Below are positions 1 to 5,004 of a stretch of DNA of 5,004 nucleotides, piece after piece. Where the stretch lies: NCBI GenBank assembly GCA_003165855.1, contig PMXH01000274.1:1546-6549 (forward strand), in the 5' to 3' direction. A model generated the notes under the pieces. That model had not been told where the DNA came from, did no database searches, and saw nothing but the letters and a program-made list of their open reading frames with translations. Position numbers and translations under genes: made by a program. The stretch's first letter is position 1. Each line of letters begins with the position of its first letter. The stretch comes from Acidobacteriaceae bacterium (GTDB taxonomy: Bacteria > Acidobacteriota > Terriglobia > Terriglobales > Acidobacteriaceae).

Positions 1-19
1 ATTGAGTTTTTCAACAGCC
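1..19. mobile_element. Possible tip of an insertion sequence lying to the left
   Basis: Read on the minus strand, bases 19-4 are GGCTGTTGAAAAACTC. This resembles terminal inverted repeats that I recall from several bacterial insertion sequences with GGCTGTTGAAAAA ends. If so, the element's outer tip is near base 19 and its body is outside the window. No transposase or second end is visible here, so the call is tentative. Confidence 0.25.
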
Positions 20-273
20 ACGCTGGTTACGTCGGCTATCCACCCCTCCGCGCTCAAGGCAACTCGTTACCACCACCTTCGATTTTCGGTACCAACATTT
101 GATCGGGAGTGCGAGAGTCGATTTGATCTAACTTGACTGTGAGTACATACGAGCGGCGGTGATCCATTTTGATGTCAGTACAGGCCGCGTTCCAGATTCC
201 GGGGTTGTCACGCCGTCAAAGTGCAACCGATTGCGTGCCGGGAGGGGCAACCGTTCGGAAGCGGCGATTGTTT
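20..273. other. Stretch downstream of the kinase gene without a supported gene
   Basis: No coding frame here has convincing composition or family motifs. I see no T-tailed hairpin after the kinase stop (274-276), only short imperfect inverted sequences such as GCAA-CCGA-TTGC at 223-234. The transcription end of the kinase gene is therefore not located. Confidence 0.5.
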
Positions 274-2895
274 TCAGTGAACGCCGATGGGAGCCGTGTC
301 ATGCGGGAGGGCTTTGATCGCCGCTCGGGCTTCCTCCAGCGTGTTCAGAAAGTACCGGTTCTTCGGACTGAGCGCTACCAATTGCTCCAGTATCTCCCGT
401 GCCCGTTCAAGGTCTTGGCGCGCCAGTTCCGGACGGTGTAGATCGGCTTCAACTCTCCCAGAGTATATGAGAGACGTGGCGTGGTCGACTGCATTTGATT
501 GGGAGTCGGGATCGCGGCTCGCCGCGTCGAGGTACATCGAGTCCGCTCGCCGCAAGAACGACAGGGCCTCTCGCGGTGAGTGCATTAGATAGAGAGCCAG
601 GCCCGTCGTTAGATTCGTAGACGCGAGATCCGCGGTTGCCTGCACGTTGTCCTTGTCGGACTTCACCATGTCTTCGTCAATCGCGATTGCTCTTCGGCAG
701 TAGCTTCGCACTTCTGAAAAGAGACCGGCATAAGCCAGGCATTTGCACAACTCTTCGGTATCGCTTCCGATATATCGTTGCACATATGTGTTGTTCGGAT
801 CGCCGGCCGCGAGCTGCTCGGCCAAAGCGAGTGCTTTTCGGGTTTCACTTGCCGCGTCAGCGTACTTCTGGTCAAACTTCAGAGCCGTACCCAGCCAGCT
901 ATGCGCCCGCAAAACGCTGCGCTGGGCCTGGAAGCTGTGTGGACTCGCATCGAGCGAAGCCTGGCCCAGCGCCAAGGACCGCCGCATATAGTCAACGGCT
1001 GACTCATAGTCGCCAATCCAGATCTTCAAGTCTCCGATACCGATCAGCGAAGCGCCAATGGCAGACCTTAGCTCCGCGGAATCATGCTTCGCCGCCAATC
1101 GTTCTTCGATTTCTAACCGTTGTTGTTGGAGGTCCAGTGCTCGATCAAGATCCCCGCGTTCTTCGTAGATCGCAGCGACGTTCAACATCGACGCGAGCCA
1201 ATCAAATTGCAGGCTCATATCCTCAGGGTTTGAGGACGCCAGTCTCCGGCGAATCTCCAACGCCTTCTCGAAGAGTTTATTCGCCTCCTGAAGTGATCCT
1301 GTCCCACCGGTGTGGGGATGAAAAGCCTGGCTCTGGATTTGTCCAAGGCGCTCATATGCGGCGGCAAGGTCACGCAGGGTGGCTGGGTCGTCATGTGCCT
1401 CCGCTGCGATTTGGTCAAGGTATTCCAGGGCCCGGCGCACCACCCGTTCACGCGCGGCCGTAGAACCGGGCAAGTTCTCGATGGAATCATGAAACTCGAA
1501 GAGCAACGAATTGGTCAGCTTGCGCAGCGACTCGAAACGCCGCTCTGCGCGGGCTTCCTGTATGCGGGCGATGCGCGCTTCGCGAACAATCGCCGTGGCT
1601 CCAGCCAGGACAACCAGCGCGAAAACCGCCGCCGTCGCCAGGGGAAATTTGTTGCGCTTGATGAACTTGCCGCTGCGATAGCTGAAGGTACCGCGGCGGG
1701 CCAAAACCGGCAAACCGAGCGTGTAAGACCGGAGATCTTCGGCAAAATCCTGTGCCGAGGCGTAGCGCCGCTGCGGTTCTTTGCGCAAAGCTTTCAGCAG
1801 GATCTGGTCCAGATCGCCGGACAACGTCCGCCGCAACTTGTCGGGACTAGTGTTTCGGCAGTTGCCCACCCATTCCGGCGTAACCGTGGGTGTTTCTGGA
1901 TTGTTGTCCGCGGTCTGCCCGGAGCGGCCAACGGCAGTGCTGGGCTTCGCCGGTTCTGTCTCACAAATGGCCCGTGCCATTTCGTGCGGCGTGCGTTTGG
2001 TCGTGCGATAGGGGCTATGCCCGGTTAGCAATTCATAAAGGACTACCCCTAACGAATAGACGTCACTTGCCGTGGTGATCGGCTCACCTTTGATCTGCTC
2101 TGGGCTGGCATAGCCCATCGTGAAAGCGCGAAGCCTTGTGTCGGTAACATCGCGTTGGCCAGCGTCGGTATCGGCATCCAGGATTTTGGCGATTCCGAAG
2201 TCCATGAGTTTCGCCACCCCTTCGGCGTTGACCAGAATGTTGTCTGGCTTGATATCGCGATGAACAATCAAGTGCTGATGAGCATATTGCACGGCGGAGC
2301 ATACTTGGAGTGAGAGCTTCAGCCGCTCGGTGGTGGAAAGACGATGGCTATCGCAGTAGTTGACGATGGGCTGGCCCTCGATCAACTCCATGACGAAGTA
2401 TGGGACGCCGTCGTCGGTCGTGCCGCCGTCAAAGAAACGGGCAATATTCGGATGGTCGAGACCGGCCAGAATCTGGCGCTCGCTCCTGAATCGGCTGACA
2501 AAGAAGGTGGAATGCCGACCAGCCCGCACCAGCTTCAGCGCGACGTGCTTGTCATACTCATCGTCGGCGCGAACCGCGCGGTAAACGTCTCCCATTCCGC
2601 CAGCACCCAGTTGCTCGACGATCCTGTATTGAGCGATCCTGCGACCGATCATCCTGTCGATTTCGTCGCTGTCGTTGGGAAGAATATCCTGGTCCAGCGC
2701 AGCGGCGATCACCTCCAGTGGTTCGTCGATGATTCCTCCGGTTTGCCGCGCGTAAGCAATCAGGGACTCGACTTCGCCCTGAAGACTGGGATCGTCCACG
2801 CATGACTTCTCGAGAAACGCCGCTCTTTGGTCCTCCTCCTCCTCCATGGCAGCGTGATAGAGGTGCTCGAGGCGGCGCCACCTTTCAGCCTGCAT
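274..2895 (-). CDS. Membrane-anchored Ser/Thr protein kinase with C-terminal TPR region
   Basis: Predicted Hanks-type (PknB-like) Ser/Thr kinase of 873 residues, complete. Residues 1-80 form a helical acidic N-terminal segment often seen in acidobacterial kinases. The kinase domain spans about 90-392: glycine loop LGAGGMGDVY (96-105), ATP lysine K121 in VALKLV, helix-C glutamate E139, catalytic loop HRDIKPDN (212-219), DFG (232-234), SPE (264-266) and D278 in SDVYSLGVVLYELLTG. All catalytic residues are present, so it should be active; it is an RD kinase with threonines 251, 253 and 259 in the activation loop. A polar low-complexity insert lies at about 320-352. One membrane helix follows at about 417-437, then a basic coiled stretch and degenerate TPR-like helix pairs from about 500 to 860. 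The chosen ATG (2895) has GAGAGG seven bases upstream; an in-frame upstream ATG at 2934 would add 13 residues. It overlaps the sigma gene by 11 bases, so coupled expression is likely. The substrate is inferred to include that sigma factor. Confidence 0.93.
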   Translation of the reverse strand: MQAERWRRLEHLYHAAMEEEEDQRAAFLEKSCVDDPSLQGEVESLIAYARQTGGIIDEPLEVIAAALDQDILPNDSDEIDRMIGRRIAQYRIVEQLGAGGMGDVYRAVRADDEYDKHVALKLVRAGRHSTFFVSRFRSERQILAGLDHPNIARFFDGGTTDDGVPYFVMELIEGQPIVNYCDSHRLSTTERLKLSLQVCSAVQYAHQHLIVHRDIKPDNILVNAEGVAKLMDFGIAKILDADTDAGQRDVTDTRLRAFTMGYASPEQIKGEPITTASDVYSLGVVLYELLTGHSPYRTTKRTPHEMARAICETEPAKPSTAVGRSGQTADNNPETPTVTPEWVGNCRNTSPDKLRRTLSGDLDQILLKALRKEPQRRYASAQDFAEDLRSYTLGLPVLARRGTFSYRSGKFIKRNKFPLATAAVFALVVLAGATAIVREARIARIQEARAERRFESLRKLTNSLLFEFHDSIENLPGSTAARERVVRRALEYLDQIAAEAHDDPATLRDLAAAYERLGQIQSQAFHPHTGGTGSLQEANKLFEKALEIRRRLASSNPEDMSLQFDWLASMLNVAAIYEERGDLDRALDLQQQRLEIEERLAAKHDSAELRSAIGASLIGIGDLKIWIGDYESAVDYMRRSLALGQASLDASPHSFQAQRSVLRAHSWLGTALKFDQKYADAASETRKALALAEQLAAGDPNNTYVQRYIGSDTEELCKCLAYAGLFSEVRSYCRRAIAIDEDMVKSDKDNVQATADLASTNLTTGLALYLMHSPREALSFLRRADSMYLDAASRDPDSQSNAVDHATSLIYSGRVEADLHRPELARQDLERAREILEQLVALSPKNRYFLNTLEEARAAIKALPHDTAPIGVH

Positions 2896-3475
2896 CGCTG
2901 CGCCTCTCGTCCATTTCTCGTAACAGCCAAGCACGGGCCATACTCCAATCCCGCATCACGGTATCGGGAGAAACCTTCAATACCTCGGCCGTCTCTTTCA
3001 CGGTCAGACCGCCGAAGAAACGCAGCTCCACCACGCTGCTCTTTCTTGGATCTTCCTCCGCCAGCCTGGTCAATGCTTGTTCCAAATCCATCAACTGGGC
3101 AGGCACGTCGGGGGAAATCATGAGTCCTTCCTCCAGCGTCACTTTGCGGTCATTTCCGCCGCGCTTCAGGGAATCATGCGAACGCGCAAAGTCGATGAGA
3201 ATGCGCCGCATCAGCCGGGCGCAGACAGCGAAGAAGTGAGCCCGATCCTGCCAGCGCATGCTCTCGAACTCCACCAGCCGCAAGTAGACTTCATGAATAA
3301 GCGCCGTAGCCTGCAGGGTGTGACCTTCATTTTCGCGGGACATGTGGCGGCGCGCCAGACTGTGGAGTTCCTGATAGACGAGGGGCGTAAGGTGCGCTAG
3401 CGCGGATTGGTCCCCTTCTCCCCAGGCTCGAAGCAGTTGGGTAATGTTGGGCGAAGGAGTTCGATCAGCGACCAT
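2885..3475 (-). CDS. ECF-type RNA polymerase sigma factor, ECF43-like (kinase-associated)
   Basis: Predicted extracytoplasmic-function sigma factor of 196 residues, a normal length for the family. Region 2 spans about 25-100, including LQATALIHEVYLRL (54-67) and the helix with RRILIDFAR (90-98). Region 4 spans about 128-188, with the helix-turn-helix around LTVKETAEVLKVSPDTV (157-173) followed by the typical W177xxARAWL end. The sequence resembles the Sigma70_ECF / TIGR02999 type common in Acidobacteria and Planctomycetes. Where most ECF factors have DAED in region 2.2, this one has Q55-A56-T57-A58, so the acidic contact to the RNA polymerase beta-prime subunit is missing. No anti-sigma gene is visible; the next gene is a Ser/Thr kinase that starts inside this gene's last codons. 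Regulation by phosphorylation is therefore inferred. The start is uncertain: ATG at 3475 gives the usual family N-terminus but has no clear ribosome site; a TTG at 3547 would add 24 residues of unlikely composition. Confidence 0.92.
   Translation of the reverse strand: MVADRTPSPNITQLLRAWGEGDQSALAHLTPLVYQELHSLARRHMSRENEGHTLQATALIHEVYLRLVEFESMRWQDRAHFFAVCARLMRRILIDFARSHDSLKRGGNDRKVTLEEGLMISPDVPAQLMDLEQALTRLAEEDPRKSSVVELRFFGGLTVKETAEVLKVSPDTVMRDWSMARAWLLREMDERRSDAG
2903..2908 (-). promoter_or_regulatory. Ribosome binding site of the kinase gene
   Basis: GAGAGG on the minus strand, seven bases before the ATG at 2895. It lies inside the last codons of the sigma gene, and it favours this start over the in-frame ATG at 2934. 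Its position suggests that ribosomes finishing the sigma gene could start again on the kinase. Confidence 0.6.
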
Positions 3476-3578
3476 GTGGGAACCGGCAGTGGCGGGGGAA
3501 GAGCGGGCCGGCCACGCCAGCCTACCATAGCTCCATGCCGTGTCCAACTGCCTTTCTACATGTTTTTGCGCTTGGAGG

Positions 3579-3601
3579 CAGGTGGATTCAACTCCACCCT
3601 G
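3579..3601. other. Hairpin in the region upstream of the sigma gene
   Basis: GGTGGA (3581-3586), loop TTCAAC and TCCACC (3593-3598) form a perfect 6-bp stem. It extends by two pairs (C3579-G3601, A3580-T3600) if C3599 is bulged. No T-run follows on either strand, so an intrinsic terminator is unlikely. Its role, if any, is unknown. Confidence 0.35.
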
Positions 3602-3635
3602 AGCGAACGGTACCGAGAGGGCAGTTCGTCGGGTT

Positions 3636-3746
3636 TTCGTACAAAAGTATCCCGAAGACGCGCATGAGTTAAGAGTAGTGATAGTCGTACTTGCGGTCGA
3701 TGTCTTTACGGCGTTCCGTCAGGTAATGTTCCAAGTCCCACAGAGT
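3636..3746 (-). pseudogene. Possible remnant of a small conserved gene with an in-frame stop
   Basis: The minus strand reads T-L-W-D-L-E-H-Y-L-T-E-R-R-K-D, then IDRKYDYHYS, then a TAA stop (3671-3669), then LMRVFGILLYE in the same frame up to 3636. After that the reading becomes unconvincing and ends at a TGA (3590-3588). From memory, small proteins in Acidobacteria and some other bacteria carry a YL-ERR-xID-KYDYRYS-xL motif followed directly by a VFGxLL-type segment. The resumption of the expected pattern after the stop suggests a CAA (Gln) to TAA change in a decayed gene. No good start codon or ribosome site precedes it. It could instead be a chance open stretch; I could not search the family. 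Confidence 0.4.
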
Positions 3747-3765
3747 TCGTGAGGGTGAAGGTCGC

Positions 3766-3778
3766 GGCCGGCGCGGCC
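3766..3778 (-). terminator. GC-rich hairpin just after the Ig-like repeat gene (weak terminator candidate)
   Basis: GGCCG-GCG-CGGCC forms a 5-bp all-GC stem two bases beyond the stop codon of the repeat protein. There is no T-tract after it on the minus strand, so this is only a weak candidate for transcription end or mRNA stabilisation. Confidence 0.2.
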
Positions 3779-3780
3779 TA

Positions 3781-5004
3781 TTACGGCCCTGCAACCGTGA
3801 AGGCCTTGTCATACCTAAATGCACCTTGCCCATTGTTCACGGTCACGTACTGAGCTTTCTGGGGAGCGTCCGTTGCGATCGTGATATTCACCACCGCCTG
3901 AGTGGCGTCGGGCGACACCGTCACCGAGTTTACCGTGATGCCCGACGTGCTATTTCCGAACGTCACCGTGGTGCCGCTCAGGAACGTCCAGCCGGTCAAG
4001 GTTATGTCCAGGGTCTCGCCGATCGTCCCGATGTTTGGGCTGAGAATCAGGGCTGCAGAGCCAACCTTGAACGCTTTGGCAGAACTAAACGTACCTTGCC
4101 CATTTTTCACAGTTACAGATTGAGCTGTTTGGGATGCGTTGGTTGCGATGGTGATGTTCGCTACGGCCTGAGTGCCGTCTGGTGACAACGTCAGGGAGTT
4201 CACTGTGATACCCTCGCCGCCTCCTCCGAACAGCACTGTGGTACCGCTCGGGAACGTCCAGCCGGTCAAGGTGACATTGAGGGTTTCGCCCGCTGTCCCA
4301 CTGCTCGGGCTAACCGTCAGGGCAGTAGAACTGACCGTGAACGCGTTGGCAAAGCTAAACGCAGCTTGCCCATTGTTGACAGACACGAATTGTGCTTTCT
4401 GGGGCGCGCTCTTTGCGATGGTGATGTTCACGATCGCCTCACTGGCGCTCACAATTGTCACTGAATTCACCTTTATTCCCGACGTGCCGCTTCCGAACGC
4501 CACGGTGGTTCCGTTCGAAAATGTCCAACCAGTCAGCGTCACATCCACGGTCTCACCGGACGTGCCAGCGTTCGGGCTGAGAGTCAGCGCAGACGCGCCA
4601 ACCGCGAATGCCTTGGCAAAGCTCCCTGTACTTTGCCCGTTTCTTACGGTGACGTTTTGTGCTTTCGCGGGCGCGTTCGTGGCGATGGTGATGTTCGCGA
4701 TCGCCTGACTGCCGTCCGGCGACAGAGTCAGGGAGTTCACCGTGATTCCTGACGAACTGTCTCCGAACTGCGCTGTGGTACCACTCGTAAAGGACCAGCC
4801 GGTCAGGGTTACATCCATGTTCTCGCCGGCCGTTCCGCTGCTCGGGCTAACCATCAGGGATGGAGAGCCGACCGTGAAAGCATTCGGGAAGGTCTCTGGA
4901 CCTTGTCCATTGTTCACGATCACGCTTTGTGCTTTCTGGGATGCGTTCGTTGCGATCGTGATGTTCACGACAGCCTGAGTGGCGTCCGGTGAAACTGTCA
5001 CCGA
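3781..5004 (-). CDS. IPT/TIG-like Ig-fold repeat protein, C-terminal part
   Basis: Partial gene; the frame is still open at the window edge, so at least 407 residues are present and the true start lies beyond 5004. The GTG at 5001 is an internal repeat codon, not a start. The protein is four full tandem repeats of 89-90 residues plus 48 residues of an earlier one. Each repeat reads roughly SPxxGTxGExxxVTLTGWxFxxGTTxxFG, then GIxVNSxT, NITIA, AQxVxVxNGQ and a closing AFxV. This pattern of alternating beta strands, with Gly-Thr turn and FG motif, resembles IPT/TIG immunoglobulin-like domains of extracellular proteins. It is rich in Thr, Ser, Ala, Asn and Val, has no cysteine, and ends right after the last repeat with no membrane anchor or sorting tail. 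Surface or secreted location and a binding or structural role are inferred; any signal peptide or catalytic domain would be upstream. It is on the same strand as the sigma/kinase pair but separated by about 305 bp. Confidence 0.85.
   Translation of the reverse strand, partial: SVTVSPDATQAVVNITIATNASQKAQSVIVNNGQGPETFPNAFTVGSPSLMVSPSSGTAGENMDVTLTGWSFTSGTTAQFGDSSSGITVNSLTLSPDGSQAIANITIATNAPAKAQNVTVRNGQSTGSFAKAFAVGASALTLSPNAGTSGETVDVTLTGWTFSNGTTVAFGSGTSGIKVNSVTIVSASEAIVNITIAKSAPQKAQFVSVNNGQAAFSFANAFTVSSTALTVSPSSGTAGETLNVTLTGWTFPSGTTVLFGGGGEGITVNSLTLSPDGTQAVANITIATNASQTAQSVTVKNGQGTFSSAKAFKVGSAALILSPNIGTIGETLDITLTGWTFLSGTTVTFGNSTSGITVNSVTVSPDATQAVVNITIATDAPQKAQYVTVNNGQGAFRYDKAFTVAGP
3784..4050 (-). 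repeat. Ig-like repeat unit 4 (last)
   Basis: 89 codons, from LILSPNIGTIGETLDITLTG to the terminal AFTVAGP before the stop. Its middle (VTVSPDATQAVVNITIAT) is nearly the same as that of the partial unit at the right edge. Confidence 0.85.
4051..4320 (-). repeat. Ig-like repeat unit 3
   Basis: 90 codons, from LTVSPSSGTAGETLNVTLTG to AFKVGSAA. Its middle (LTLSPDGTQAVANITIATNA) matches unit 1 best. The FG turn has a run of glycines (FGGGGEG). Confidence 0.85.
4321..4587 (-). repeat. Ig-like repeat unit 2
   Basis: 89 codons, from LTLSPNAGTSGETVDVTLTG to AFTVSSTA. It is the most divergent unit: VTIVSASEAIVNITIAKSA replaces the SPDGxQA turn and is one residue shorter. Confidence 0.85.
4588..4857 (-). 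repeat. Ig-like repeat unit 1
   Basis: 90 codons, from LMVSPSSGTAGENMDVTLTG to AFAVGASA. Its middle (LTLSPDGSQAIANITIATNA) pairs with unit 3. Confidence 0.85.
4858..5004 (-). repeat. Partial Ig-like repeat unit cut by the window edge
   Basis: The C-terminal half of a further unit, from TVSPDATQAVVNITIATNA to AFTVGSPS. It shows that the repeat array continues to the right of the window. Confidence 0.85.

Larger units (their letters stand above)
3476..3780. other. Intergenic region between the repeat protein and the sigma gene
   Basis: About 305 bp holding the gene remnant and the two hairpins listed separately. On the minus strand I see no -35/-10 pair with proper spacing before the sigma start, so the promoter of the sigma/kinase pair is not identified. 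A dedicated ECF-type promoter cannot be excluded. Confidence 0.5.

Noticed and set aside
1..105. Open plus-strand frame ending at a TGA, reading as a possible C-terminus of an upstream gene
   Set aside because: Only 34 codons, no clear codon bias between positions, a second plus frame is open over the same stretch, and no family motif is recognised.
131..155. TTGACT as a -35 promoter box reading right
   Set aside because: No acceptable -10 box lies 16-18 bases downstream, and there is no plus-strand gene for it to serve.
636..2028. Plus-strand frames of 238 and 275 codons opposite the kinase gene
   Set aside because: Composition is Arg/Pro/Ser-rich and typical of antisense frames in GC-rich DNA, while the minus strand encodes a complete kinase with all catalytic motifs.
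3581..3598. T-arm lookalike (GGTGGATTCAACTCCACC) suggesting a tRNA or tmRNA 3' end
   Set aside because: TTCAACTCC resembles a tmRNA T-loop, but there is no CCA end, no matching acceptor strand 70-90 bases away and no D or anticodon arm. It is treated as a simple hairpin.
4172..4978. Long plus-strand open frames opposite the repeat protein
   Set aside because: They are antisense shadows of the repetitive Ig-like coding sequence. They lack independent motifs, and the minus frame has clear repeat structure.
3781..5004. Regular ~270-bp periodicity as a CRISPR or satellite-like array
   Set aside because: The period follows an intact reading frame, with changes that keep the protein repeat; units are far too long for CRISPR repeats.

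Overview
The window most resembles a member of the Acidobacteriota, or a relative with similar signalling genes. The evidence is an ECF sigma factor of the LQxTALxHExYLRL type overlapping a large Ser/Thr kinase with a C-terminal TPR region, moderately high GC, and a secreted-type Ig-like repeat protein nearby. This assignment rests on recalled family features, not on a search.

Layout: all convincing genes lie on the minus strand and read right to left. At the right edge (3781-5004) is the C-terminal part of a long protein built of ~90-residue IPT/TIG-like beta repeats; its start lies outside the window. A gap of about 305 bp follows (3476-3780). It holds what looks like a decayed small gene interrupted by an in-frame stop, plus two hairpins, but no promoter I can defend. 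Next comes the sigma factor (2885-3475), whose stop overlaps the start of an 873-residue membrane-anchored Ser/Thr kinase (274-2895) by 11 bases. Bases 1-273 carry no gene I can support; the first 19 bases resemble the tip of an insertion sequence lying to the left.

How the genes may work together: the sigma factor and kinase form a translationally overlapping pair. The sigma factor lacks the acidic DAED motif of region 2.2 and has Gln-Ala-Thr-Ala there. In the ECF43 sigma/kinase systems known from Vibrio (EcfP/PknT), the missing negative charge is supplied by kinase phosphorylation of a threonine in this region. The pair here is therefore a good candidate for a sigma factor switched on by phosphorylation, with the TPR half of the kinase as a likely sensor or partner-binding module. 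The target regulon is not visible. The Ig-like repeat protein may be an unrelated neighbour, because a gap with gene debris separates it from the pair.
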